DNA of 64,000 bases from Pseudomonas sp. NFACC02 (GTDB lineage Bacteria; Pseudomonadota; Gammaproteobacteria; Pseudomonadales; Pseudomonadaceae): positions 1 to 64,000 of the forward strand of contig NZ_FOEO01000002.1 of assembly GCF_900110765.1 (NCBI RefSeq), in the 5' to 3' direction. The translations under genes were made by a program, and so were the position numbers. Positions 38,484 through 47,410 of this stretch are shown piece after piece (within the stretch, counting starts at the first letter, position 1; every line of letters starts with the position of its first letter). The notes beneath the pieces were generated by a model. It saw only the letters and a list, made by a program, of their open reading frames with translations, did no database searches and had not been told where the DNA came from.

Positions 38484-40388
38484 TTAAACCGACAGTTCTA
38501 CCAACAACTTGTTCAAACGGCGCACGTAAGCGGCCGGGTCTTTCAAGCTGTCACCGGCGGCCAGCGCTGCCTGATCGAACAGGATGTGCGACAGCTCGCC
38601 GAAGCGCTCTTCGCTCTGCTCATTGTCGAGCTTGCCGATCAGCGGATGAGTCGGGTTGAATTCGAAGATCGGCTTGGAATCCGGGACCTTCTGGCCGCTG
38701 GCTTCCAGAATCTGACGCATCTGCAGACCCAGGTCCTGTTCGCCGATTGCCAGAATCGCAGGCGAGTCGGTCAGACGGTGCGAAACGCGCACTTCACTGA
38801 CAGCGTCACCCAACGCGGTTTTCAGACGCTCGATCAAGCCTTCTTTATCCTTGGCCACTTCTTCCTGAGCTTTCTTGTCCTCTTCGGAGTCCAGCTTGCC
38901 CAGGTCCAGGTCACCGCGCGCCACGTCAACGAAGCCTTTGCCGTCGAAATCGCTCAAATAGCTCATCAGCCACTCGTCGATGCGATCGGTCAGCAGCAGC
39001 ACTTCGATGCCCTTCTTGCGGAAGACTTCCAGGTGCGGACTGTTCTTGACCTGCGCGTAGCTTTCGCCCGTGAGGTAATAGATCTTGTCCTGACCTTCCT
39101 TGGCACGGGACAGGTACTCGGCCAGCGAAACGCTTTGCTCGCCGCTCTCGTCGGAAGTCGATGCGAAACGCAGCAGACCGGCAATCTTTTCCTTGTTGGC
39201 GAAGTCTTCGGCCGGGCCTTCTTTCATGACCTGACCAAAGTTTTTCCAGAAGCCTTTGTATTCTTCCGGTTGGTTCTTCGCCAGTTTTTCCAGCATGTCC
39301 AGTACGCGCTTGGTCAGCGCGGACTTCATCGAGTCGATGATCGGGTCTTTCTGCAGGATTTCACGCGAAACGTTCAACGACAGGTCATTGGAGTCAACCA
39401 CACCCTTGATGAAACGCAGGTACAGCGGCAGGAACGACTCGGCCTGGTCCATGACGAACACGCGCTGCACGTAGAGTTTCAGGCCACGCGGCGCTTCACG
39501 CTGATACAGATCGAACGGGGCACGGGCCGGCACATACAGCAACGAGTTGTATTCCAGCTTGCCTTCGACCTTGTTGTGGCTCCAGGCCAGCGGATTCTCG
39601 AAATCGTGAGCGATGTGCTTGTAGAACTCCTGGTATTCCTCATCCTTCACTTCCGCGCGAGGACGGGTCCACAGGGCGCTGGCACGGTTGACGGTTTCCC
39701 ATTCCTGCTCAGGCGCAGGCTCACCTTCGACAGCGACCTGCTCTTTCGGCAGCTCGATTGGCAAGGCAATGTGGTCGGAGTACTTCTTGATGATGTTGCG
39801 CAGCCGGTAACCGTCGGCAAATTCGTCTTCACCTTTCTTCAGGTGCAGCACGATACGCGTACCGCGATCAGCCTTTTCCAGGGTCGCGACTTCAAATTCG
39901 CCCTCCCCCCTGGAGGACCAGTGGACACCGTCGCTGGCCGGCAGCCCGGCACGACGACTGAACACTTCAACCTGATCGGCGACGATGAAAGCGGAGTAGA
40001 AACCCACGCCGAACTGACCGATCAGATGCGAATCCTTCTTCTGATCACCGGTCAGGTTCTTCATGAAATCAGCGGTGCCGGACTTGGCGATGGTCCCCAG
40101 GTGGGTGATCACATCTTCGCGGCTCATGCCAATGCCGTTGTCTTCGAGGGTGACAGTCTGAGCGTCCTTGTCGAAGCTCACGCGGATCTTGAGCTCAGCC
40201 CCGCCCTCCAGCAATTCGGGCTTGGACAGCGCTTCGAAACGCAGCTTGTCCACGGCGTCCGACGCGTTGGAAATCAGCTCGCGGAGAAAGATCTCCTTGT
40301 TCGAATACAGCGAATGGATCATGAGGTGCAGCAGTTGCTTCACCTCGGTCTGGAAGCCCAGGGTTTCCTTTTGAGTTTCCACACTCAT
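38484..40388 (-). CDS. htpG: Chaperone HtpG (bacterial Hsp90)
   Basis: A 634-residue dimeric ATP-dependent chaperone. The N-terminal GHKL ATPase holds [30 protein letters not shown] and [11 protein letters not shown]. The middle domain holds [13 protein letters not shown] and [10 protein letters not shown], and the C-terminal dimerisation domain follows. It matches Pseudomonas HtpG closely over its whole length. I prefer the ATG at 40388 (MSVETQKE), the family start; another ATG six bases upstream is better spaced from a GGAG. Confidence 0.96.
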   Translation of the reverse strand: MSVETQKETLGFQTEVKQLLHLMIHSLYSNKEIFLRELISNASDAVDKLRFEALSKPELLEGGAELKIRVSFDKDAQTVTLEDNGIGMSREDVITHLGTIAKSGTADFMKNLTGDQKKDSHLIGQFGVGFYSAFIVADQVEVFSRRAGLPASDGVHWSSRGEGEFEVATLEKADRGTRIVLHLKKGEDEFADGYRLRNIIKKYSDHIALPIELPKEQVAVEGEPAPEQEWETVNRASALWTRPRAEVKDEEYQEFYKHIAHDFENPLAWSHNKVEGKLEYNSLLYVPARAPFDLYQREAPRGLKLYVQRVFVMDQAESFLPLYLRFIKGVVDSNDLSLNVSREILQKDPIIDSMKSALTKRVLDMLEKLAKNQPEEYKGFWKNFGQVMKEGPAEDFANKEKIAGLLRFASTSDESGEQSVSLAEYLSRAKEGQDKIYYLTGESYAQVKNSPHLEVFRKKGIEVLLLTDRIDEWLMSYLSDFDGKGFVDVARGDLDLGKLDSEEDKKAQEEVAKDKEGLIERLKTALGDAVSEVRVSHRLTDSPAILAIGEQDLGLQMRQILEASGQKVPDSKPIFEFNPTHPLIGKLDNEQSEERFGELSHILFDQAALAAGDSLKDPAAYVRRLNKLLVELSV

Positions 40389-40712
40389 GGTCATCAAACT
40401 CCAATCAGTCCACACAAATAGGGATAGCCGTCCGATGCTCGGCTGAGGCTGGACGGCGGGTTGTCATCAAGGTGGGGGCTGGGTCGGAGATTTCAAGAGG
40501 GTTGGGAGCGTGATCGCTCATTCTTCATTCGCTCTTTAACCGCGCCATCGGGTTGCGCGCGAGAGCGCTTGCAAAATCGTTTAATCCAAAGGATTTGCGT
40601 TTCCCGTGCAACGTCAATGAAACAGTTATTTATTTATCACTGTGCAGGACGGAACTAACGGAATAAGCGCACGCTCGAAGGCTCGTAGATATTCAATAAG
40701 GAGAAACACCCC
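40389..40712. other. Gene-free divergent region
   Basis: 324 bases between htpG and a small lipoprotein gene. It is AT-richer toward the lipoprotein. I see no REP element and no convincing heat-shock promoter. Confidence 0.4.
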
Positions 40713-40967
40713 ATGCGTAAGACTTTAGCCATTGCCCTGATGCTTTCTGCCACCTTGGGCCTCGCTGCGTGCGACAAAAAATCCGAGGATAAACAGCAAG
40801 ATGCCAATAAGGCCGCCGAACAGTCTCAGGAGTCGATGCAAAAGGCTCAAGACAAAGTGAACGACGCCGCCAAAGAAAGTCAGGAAGCTGCCCAGAAGAA
40901 CGCCGAAGCCGCTCAAGAGCGCGCTAAAGAAGCCAACGAACAAGCGCCTGCACCAACTAAGCAGTGA
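40713..40967 (+). CDS. Small coiled-coil lipoprotein
   Basis: An 84-residue lipoprotein. The signal RKTLAIALMLSATLGLAAC ends in the lipobox LAAC (17-20). The mature part is Ala/Gln/Lys/Glu-rich, lacks aromatic residues and should form a long charged helix with heptad-like spacing, ending in a Pro-rich tail. Asp at the residue after Cys would favour inner-membrane retention under the E. coli Lol rule. Function unknown. AAGGAG precedes the start, and a strong terminator follows. Confidence 0.82.
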   Translation: MRKTLAIALMLSATLGLAACDKKSEDKQQDANKAAEQSQESMQKAQDKVNDAAKESQEAAQKNAEAAQERAKEANEQAPAPTKQ

Positions 40968-41038
40968 GTTCCAAAGTTTTCAGAAGATAAAGCCCGCTTC
41001 CTCAGACTGTGTGAAAACGCAGTCTGCCGTGGTTCAAA

Positions 41039-41072
41039 GCAAATGCCCCGACTTGTCGGGGCATTTGCTTTT
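41039..41072 (+). terminator. Rho-independent terminator of the small lipoprotein gene
   Basis: A 13-bp perfect stem (GCAAATGCCCCGA / TCGGGGCATTTGC) with loop CTTG, followed by four T. The remaining gap up to 41,361 shows no gene. Confidence 0.85.
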
Positions 41073-41361
41073 CTGAAAACAGAAAAATAAAAAGGCTTCT
41101 CAATCCATCCACGCCATCACTTTCCGCAGCCCCAGTATCGGGTTAGCCCTGTCAGGTTCCGCATGCGCCACTTCCGCGCGGCCGCCCTGTCACTGGCCTG
41201 GCAGGAACCGGCCATTGCCTCAGATTAAGGTGCGAACAACGAACTACGCCGAACCTGACGCGTGAGAAATTCGGATCGACTGTTTTGCCCACGTCTTTCA
41301 ACAGATCCTGCGCCCGGGTTGAGGGATGATGATCGTGACCTTTATCGAACAGGAAATGCCC

Positions 41362-42288
41362 ATGGCCCTGCTTTACAAATCTGACCCGGTGCGCGGCCAA
41401 CATTGGCAGGCGTTGTTCGCCGAGCATGCGCCGGACATCGCCTGGCGCGCCTGGCCTGACATCGGCAATCCCGAGGACGTCGAATACCTCGCCGCCTGGC
41501 AGGTGCCAGATAATCTCATGCAACTGCTGCCGAATTTGAAAGTGCTGTTTGCCCTGTCGGCCGGGGTCGATCAACTGGACCTTTCGAGTTTGCCGTCAGG
41601 CCTGCCCGTGGTCCGCCTGCTCGACCCTGGCATCACTCAGGGCATGTGCGAATACGCCAGTTGGGCCGTACTCAGCCTGCACCGCGATATGCTGCGCTAC
41701 CGTCAGCAGCAACTCTCCCGTGACTGGCAGGCCCACATGTTGCAACCGGCGGCGAATCGACGCGTCGGTGTGATGGGTCTGGGTACCCAGGCGCAACGGA
41801 TTCTGGCCACCCTGGGATCAATGGGGTTTGCGTTGTCCGGTTGGGCGCGCAGTGCGCATCAGATCACTGGCGTGGACTGCTATGCCGGCGATGCGCAGTT
41901 GCCGGCGTTTCTCAGCCAGTGCGACATTCTACTGTGTGTGCTGCCGTTGACCGAGCAGACCCAAGGGATACTAAACCGACATGTGTTTGCACAACTGCCT
42001 CGTGGCGCGGCGTTGATCAACATGGGACGTGGCAGGCATCTGGTGGAAGACGATTTGCTGGACGCCCTCGGCAGCGGACAACTGAGCGGCGCCATTCTGG
42101 ATGTGCTGCAAGAGGAGCCGGCGCCAGCGGATCATCCGTTCTGGGATCACCCGCAAATCGTACTGACGCCGCATATCGCCGCGATGACCCAGCCGGCGAG
42201 TGCGTTTGGGGTATTGCTGGAAAATATCCGCCGGCATCAGCGCGGCGAGCCTATGGTCGGCGAAGTGGATCGAAACAGAGGGTATTAA
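41362..42288 (+). CDS. ghrA: Glyoxylate/hydroxypyruvate reductase A-like dehydrogenase
   Basis: A 308-residue D-2-hydroxyacid dehydrogenase of the GhrA type. The NAD(P)-binding motif VMGLGTQAQRILATLGSMG is central, the catalytic Arg is in NMGRGRHLVEDDLL, the Glu in VLQEEPAPADHPFW and the His in LTPHIAAMT. It reduces glyoxylate or hydroxypyruvate. AGGA lies seven bases before the chosen ATG at 41362. The motif GLGTQAQ differs from the usual GxGxxG in its last Gly; the enzyme may still be active. Confidence 0.88.
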   Translation: MALLYKSDPVRGQHWQALFAEHAPDIAWRAWPDIGNPEDVEYLAAWQVPDNLMQLLPNLKVLFALSAGVDQLDLSSLPSGLPVVRLLDPGITQGMCEYASWAVLSLHRDMLRYRQQQLSRDWQAHMLQPAANRRVGVMGLGTQAQRILATLGSMGFALSGWARSAHQITGVDCYAGDAQLPAFLSQCDILLCVLPLTEQTQGILNRHVFAQLPRGAALINMGRGRHLVEDDLLDALGSGQLSGAILDVLQEEPAPADHPFWDHPQIVLTPHIAAMTQPASAFGVLLENIRRHQRGEPMVGEVDRNRGY

Positions 42289-42475
42289 GGGCGAACCGCC
42301 TTCGACGGTTTCAAAAGCGCGGCGTGTATCGACCCCAGCCATCGCCGGTACTTGATCGAGCAAGTGGCCGGCGGCGGGGTCGCGGATGTCCAGGGAGGCG
42401 CCGTAAACGAACATGCCGAAAGCGGGATTAAAGCCGCGTGCCGCGCTGAATTTCACCCCAGGACGGCAGGCTCTG
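42289..42475 (-). other. Possible degraded coding relic downstream of argE
   Basis: The minus strand here is open and reads a protein-like segment including GFNPAFGMFVYGASLDIRD and LLDQVPAMAGVDTRRAF, with no ribosome site and an end inside the antisense of ghrA. It might be the remnant of a gene, or chance. I cannot assign a family. Confidence 0.25.
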
Positions 42476-43633
42476 CTATGCCCTGAGCGAACCCAGCAGT
42501 CCTTGCAAGAAGCGCTCGCCGGCGCTCATCTGGCTGACCTCGATAAACTCGTCGGGCTTGTGCGCCTGCTCGATGGAGCCTGGGCCGCAGACCACCACCG
42601 GTACGTCCAGACGCTGCTTGAAGAGGCCGCCCTCGGTGCCGAACGAGACCTTGGAGGTGCCAGTGCCTGGCGCCGCGAACTGCTTGAGAAAACGCACGGC
42701 TTCGACGCTTGGGTGGGTGTCGAGTCCGGGATACACGTTGAGGGTGTCGATCTCGATGGCCGCCACGCTGGACAACTTCTGTGCCTCGCGCACGATCACT
42801 TCAGCGCGCTCGCGCATCTGCTCCAGGAACTGGTCCAGATCGTCGGCCGGCAGGTTGCGGACTTCAAAATCCAGGGTGCACAGGTTCGGCACGATATTCA
42901 GCGCCTTGCCGCCAACGATCTGCCCCACATGGACGGTGCTGTAGGGCACGTCATAGTCGTTGTCCTGCGCGCCTTGGCGTTGCAGGTGCTGCTGGCTTTC
43001 GCGCAGGGCGGCGATAAAGTCGCACGCCACATGGATCGCGTTGACCGAGCGTGGCGCCAGCGACGAATGAGCCTCCTGGCCCCGGCAGTACGTGCGGTAA
43101 GAGCCCTTGCCCTTGTGGCCCAGCACGAACTGCATGTTGGTCGGTTCTCCGATCACGCACAGAAACGGCCGCACCGGTGCCAGGTGCAACACGTCAAGCA
43201 AGCGTCGCACACCGACGCAACCGATCTCTTCGTCATGGGACAAGGCCAGTTGCAGCGGGCGGCTCAGGCGGTGGTCGGCGGCATCCAGCATGGCGTCGAT
43301 GGCCAGGGCGATAAAGCCCTTCATGTCGCAACTGCCGCGCCCATAGATACGCCCGTCCTGCACGGTGGCGGCGAAGGCGGGAAAAGTCCAGGCCTGCCCC
43401 GCTGCCGGCACGACGTCGGTGTGCCCGGACAACAAGACACCGGGCTGCTCCTTTGGCCCGGTGCTGGCGAACAGGTTGGCCTTCTTGCCGCTCTGGTCTT
43501 TGACGATCAGCGACTCGATGCCTTTGGTCAGCAGCAGGTCACGCACGTAGTCGATCAGGGCCAGGTTCGATTCCGATGACACCGTGTCGAAGGCCATCAG
43601 TTGTTTGAGAATCTCGAGAACGCGGGGTTTCAT
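42476..43633 (-). CDS. argE: ArgE/DapE-type deacetylase (acetylornithine deacetylase-like)
   Basis: A 385-residue M20 metallopeptidase closely resembling acetylornithine deacetylase. Zn ligands are visible in LLSGHTDVVPA and GRGSCDMKGF, in the catalytic SHDEEIGC and in the C-terminal CGPGSIEQAHKPDEF. The dimerisation domain holds GRYR-like HKGKGSYRTYCRGQEAHSS (short quote). It removes acyl groups from N-acyl amino acids. GGAG precedes the ATG at 43633. It lies 89 bases after a peptide-type ABC transporter on the same strand, so its real substrate may be the compound imported there and not acetylornithine. Confidence 0.85.
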   Translation of the reverse strand: MKPRVLEILKQLMAFDTVSSESNLALIDYVRDLLLTKGIESLIVKDQSGKKANLFASTGPKEQPGVLLSGHTDVVPAAGQAWTFPAFAATVQDGRIYGRGSCDMKGFIALAIDAMLDAADHRLSRPLQLALSHDEEIGCVGVRRLLDVLHLAPVRPFLCVIGEPTNMQFVLGHKGKGSYRTYCRGQEAHSSLAPRSVNAIHVACDFIAALRESQQHLQRQGAQDNDYDVPYSTVHVGQIVGGKALNIVPNLCTLDFEVRNLPADDLDQFLEQMRERAEVIVREAQKLSSVAAIEIDTLNVYPGLDTHPSVEAVRFLKQFAAPGTGTSKVSFGTEGGLFKQRLDVPVVVCGPGSIEQAHKPDEFIEVSQMSAGERFLQGLLGSLRA

Positions 43634-43722
43634 AAGACGTGGCTCCGTTGCTCGGCAGAGGGGACGAACCGGGTCATGGACAACGGTTCGCTCGGGGTAT
43701 TCGTGCTCCGGGACACGCGATG

Positions 43723-45561
43723 TCATGCATAGGCGTGGTTCACACTGGCCAGGCCACGTTGGGTTTGCAGCAAGTGCTCGCCTTCGTGATGGCACAGAAT
43801 TTCACTGCCGTTGGCCAGCGTGCGCCGGGGCGGCGCGGTGCGGTTGCACAACCCGTCGACCCGTACCGGGCAACGATTGAGAAAGGTGCACAGTTCCGGC
43901 ACGTTGGCCCGTTCGCCAACGGGCGGCAGCGCCTCACTCGTGGTGCCGCAGCTCTCCAGCCAGCCTTGGCGCAACTCGGGCACCGAGTGGATCAACAGGT
44001 CAGTGTAGGGATGGAACGGCGGCTCGGCGTACGCATCCCGGCTGCCGGCCTGCACCTGGTGGCCGCTGTACATCACCACAATGTCGTCGCACAGCGCGCG
44101 CACGGTGGAAATGTCGTGGCTGATGAACAGGTAGGACACCCCCAACTGCTGGCGCAGGTCGCGCAGCAGCTCAAGGATCGCCGCTCCCACCACGGTGTCG
44201 AGCGCCGAGGTGACTTCATCACAAAGGATCAGGTCCGGTTTTGCAGCCAGCGCCCGGGCCAGGTTGACCCGCTGTTTTTGCCCGCCGGACAACGCGCCGG
44301 GGCGCCGTTCGGCGATATCCCGTGGCAGGTGCACCAGGTCCAGCAGTTCGCCGATCCGTGACTGTAGAGCCGCCCCCTTGAGGCCAAAGTACATTTTCAG
44401 GGGGCGGCCGAGGATGGTCGCCACGCTGTGCATCGGATTAAGTGCGGTGTCGGCGTTCTGGAACACCATCTGGATACGGCGAAACTGCTCCGCGGTGCGC
44501 TCCGACAGGCTGCCGCCCAAGGGTTGCCCGTCGAATGTCAGGCTGCCCGAGGACGGAGACAGCAAACCGGCGACCACCCGCGCCAAGGTGGATTTGCCCG
44601 AACCGGACTCGCCGATAACGCCAATGGCCTGGCCCCGGCGCACGGTCAGTTCGATATCTTCCAGCACACGGATCAACGGCATGCCCTGAGCGTCTTTATT
44701 ACCGTAACCGGCGGTGAGCCCGCGGAGGGTCAGCAGCGGGACGTCTGCGGCAATGCCGCAGGGTGGCCGGATCGTGCTGTCGGGACGCGCAGCCGCCAAC
44801 AGACTGCGGGTATAAGCGTGGGCCGGGGCCTTGAGCAGCGGCGTGGTCGCGCTCTGTTCGAGAATCTGCCCCCCGTTAAGCACCACGATCTGGTCGGCCA
44901 TCTGCGCCACCACCGCCAGGTCGTGGGACACATACACCGCCGTCGCGCCGCGTTCGCGCACCACGCGCTTGAAGGCACGCAACACGTCGATTTGGGTCGT
45001 CACGTCCAACGCCGTGGTCGGCTCGTCCAGCACCACCAGCAGCGGGTCGCTAATCAGCGCCATCGCCGCCATCACCCGCTGCAGTTGCCCACCGGAGACC
45101 TGGTGCGGATAGCGTTGACCGATACGCTCGGGGTCTGGCAGCGCCAGATCACGGAACAGTTCGACCGCCTTGGCTTGAAGATCGGCGCGACTCCCCAGGC
45201 CATGGATCAAGGCGCCCTCGACCACTTGATCGATGAGTTTTTTTGCCGGGTTGAACGCGGCGGCCGCACTCTGTGCGATATACGAAACACGATTGCCGCG
45301 CAGGCCCAGCAACTGTTTTTCGCTGAGGGCGAGCATGTCATGTTCGCCAACCTGCACCACGCCGCCGGAAAGACGACAGCCACTGCGGGCGTATCCCAGC
45401 AACGCCAGTGCGATGGTGGTCTTGCCCGAGCCGGACTCGCCGATCAGCGCCAGTACCTGGCCTTTTTCCAGGGCAAAACTCACGCCCTTGACGATCTCTA
45501 CCTCGCCACGCTCACCACAGGCGACCACGCGCAGGTCTTCAACGCGAATCAATTCACTCAT
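43723..45561 (-). CDS. Fused double ATPase of a dipeptide-type ABC transporter
   Basis: A 612-residue protein made of two peptide/opine ABC ATPases joined head to tail (DppD-DppF equivalent). The first half has Walker A GESGSGKTTIALALLG near 40, signature VSGGQLQRVMAAMAL and Walker B LLVVLDEPTTALD. The second half has GESGSGKSTLARVVAG near 318, LSGGQKQRVNLARALA and LILCDEVTSALD. The Cys-rich oligopeptide C-terminal segment (ELCTFLNRCPVRVDGLCNR) is kept. GGAGG precedes the start, one base after the permease gene stop. Confidence 0.93.
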   Translation of the reverse strand: MSELIRVEDLRVVACGERGEVEIVKGVSFALEKGQVLALIGESGSGKTTIALALLGYARSGCRLSGGVVQVGEHDMLALSEKQLLGLRGNRVSYIAQSAAAAFNPAKKLIDQVVEGALIHGLGSRADLQAKAVELFRDLALPDPERIGQRYPHQVSGGQLQRVMAAMALISDPLLVVLDEPTTALDVTTQIDVLRAFKRVVRERGATAVYVSHDLAVVAQMADQIVVLNGGQILEQSATTPLLKAPAHAYTRSLLAAARPDSTIRPPCGIAADVPLLTLRGLTAGYGNKDAQGMPLIRVLEDIELTVRRGQAIGVIGESGSGKSTLARVVAGLLSPSSGSLTFDGQPLGGSLSERTAEQFRRIQMVFQNADTALNPMHSVATILGRPLKMYFGLKGAALQSRIGELLDLVHLPRDIAERRPGALSGGQKQRVNLARALAAKPDLILCDEVTSALDTVVGAAILELLRDLRQQLGVSYLFISHDISTVRALCDDIVVMYSGHQVQAGSRDAYAEPPFHPYTDLLIHSVPELRQGWLESCGTTSEALPPVGERANVPELCTFLNRCPVRVDGLCNRTAPPRRTLANGSEILCHHEGEHLLQTQRGLASVNHAYA

Positions 45562-45562
45562 A

Positions 45563-46438
45563 TTAATGACCTCCCGTGCTTCGGCTACGTCGCGAAGACA
45601 AATAGTCGATCAACAGATTCACGCCGATGGTCAGTGTGCCGATAGCCGCTGCTGGAATGACGATAGCCAGCGCTCCCTGACTAAGGCCACCGATGTTTTC
45701 TCGCACCAGAGAGCCCAGGTCGGCGTCGGGAGGCTGTACGCCAAGCCCGAGGAAGCTCATGCCGGCCAACAACAGTACGATATAGCCGAAACGCAAGCCC
45801 AGGTCGGTAAGGACCGGGTTGAGCATGTTCGGCAGGATTTCCCTGCATGCCACATATAAGCGGCGCTCCCCCCGGGTGCGCGCGACTTGCACGTACTCCA
45901 GGGTTTCGATGTTCACGGCCATGCTGCGCGCGACCCGGAAAGAGCCGGGGACATAGCTGATCACGGCGGTGCAGATGAGCAACGTCACGGATGAACCGAA
46001 GGCCGAAACCATGATCAACGCGAACATTTTGCTCGGAATGGAGATGAACGCATCCATGAAGCGACTGATCGTTTCGTCCAGCCATTTGGGCGAAACCACT
46101 GACAACAGCGCACAGCCGGTACCGATGATGCTGGCCAGCACTGCGGCCACCAGCGCCAGCCCGACGGTGAAGCGTGCCCCCACCAGCACCCGACTGAGCA
46201 TGTCACGGCCCAGGTAGTCGGTGCCGAACGGGTGAGCGAGGCTGAAACCCTCGAAGACGTTATCGGACACCACCTCTCCCACCGGGTGTGGCGCAAGCCA
46301 GGGGCCAAACAGCGCGATCAGCAACCAGGCTACGCACACGACCGCACCCAGCAGCCCGAGCCAGGACGGCCCGCTGGACACTTTGGCGAGCGCCAGGGCG
46401 GAGGAAGCAGGCCTGGATTTCGCAATGAGCGTATTCAT
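45563..46438 (-). CDS. ABC transporter permease, DppC-like
   Basis: A 291-residue permease with six membrane helices and an N-terminal extension. The EAA-type loop is EYVQVARTRGERRLYVACRE, followed by ILPNMLNPV. GTDYLGRDMLSRVLVGAR is the DppC/OppC signature after helix 1. Its ATG overlaps the stop of the DppB-like gene by four bases, so the two permeases are coupled. Confidence 0.92.
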   Translation of the reverse strand: MNTLIAKSRPASSALALAKVSSGPSWLGLLGAVVCVAWLLIALFGPWLAPHPVGEVVSDNVFEGFSLAHPFGTDYLGRDMLSRVLVGARFTVGLALVAAVLASIIGTGCALLSVVSPKWLDETISRFMDAFISIPSKMFALIMVSAFGSSVTLLICTAVISYVPGSFRVARSMAVNIETLEYVQVARTRGERRLYVACREILPNMLNPVLTDLGLRFGYIVLLLAGMSFLGLGVQPPDADLGSLVRENIGGLSQGALAIVIPAAAIGTLTIGVNLLIDYLSSRRSRSTGGH

Positions 46439-47391
46439 TGGTTTCTCAGCCTCGGATTGGAGAGTATTGCGCACAGGTCTGCGAGCAGCACCAGACCCAG
46501 GTAAGCCGCACAGAACAGCATGGTGCAGGCCTGCACCAGCGCCATGTCGCGGTTGGTCACAGCGTCAACCATCAAGCTGGCAATGCCGGGATAATTGAAA
46601 ATGGTTTCGACGATCACCACCCCGCCCAGCAGATAGGACAGGCTCAGGGCGATGGCATTGGCGATCGGCCCGATGGCATTGGGCAAGGCATGGCGCAGCA
46701 CAATCCGTATCGGGCCGACGCCTTTGAGGCGCGCCATTTCGACGTAAGGGCTGTCCAGCTGATCGATGACTGCGGCGCGGGTCATGCGCGACATTTGCGC
46801 AACGATCACGCAGCACAAGGTCATTACCGGCAACGCATAGGTGCGCATGAATTGCCACGGTGAGCTGATATCGCTGGCGTAGGACAGTGACGACAACCAA
46901 CCCAGGTTAACCGCGAAAATCAACACAGCCAGGGTCGCCACCAGGAACTCAGGCACCGCGACCATGGCCAGGGTGACAAAGCTCAGGAAGCTGTCGACGC
47001 GCCCGCCCCTTCCCATCGCCGAGCCGATGCCCAGCACCAGCGCCACGGGCACCGAGACCAAGGCCGTAACGCCCGCCAGCATCAGCGTGTTGGGCACCCG
47101 CCCCGCCATCAGCTCACTCACCGGCGTGGCGCTGGAAACCGAAACGCCCATATCGCCGGTCAGCAGGCTCATCAACCAGTGCAGGTAACGCAGCACACCG
47201 GGCTGGTCGAGTCCCATCTTCAAGCGCAGGGCCGCCACCTGTTCAGGCGTGGCGAACTGGCCGAGCGCTTGTTGCGCCGCATCCCCCGGCAGTACCGCCG
47301 TGATCGCAAACACGACCATGGACACGATCAACAACGTCACCACACCGGCGCCCAGGCGCCGGCCGATCAACCACAGTGCAGTGCTATTCAT
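46435..47391 (-). CDS. ABC transporter permease, DppB-like
   Basis: A 318-residue permease of the DppB/OppB type with six membrane helices. FAITAVLPGDAAQQALGQ lies after helix 1 and the EAA loop is YVEMARLKGVGPIRIVLRHA. It pairs with the DppC-like protein to form the channel. It starts 19 bases after the substrate-binding protein gene. Confidence 0.92.
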   Translation of the reverse strand: MNSTALWLIGRRLGAGVVTLLIVSMVVFAITAVLPGDAAQQALGQFATPEQVAALRLKMGLDQPGVLRYLHWLMSLLTGDMGVSVSSATPVSELMAGRVPNTLMLAGVTALVSVPVALVLGIGSAMGRGGRVDSFLSFVTLAMVAVPEFLVATLAVLIFAVNLGWLSSLSYASDISSPWQFMRTYALPVMTLCCVIVAQMSRMTRAAVIDQLDSPYVEMARLKGVGPIRIVLRHALPNAIGPIANAIALSLSYLLGGVVIVETIFNYPGIASLMVDAVTNRDMALVQACTMLFCAAYLGLVLLADLCAILSNPRLRNQ

Positions 47392-47410
47392 CGTCTTGCC
47401 CTCACGGCGC

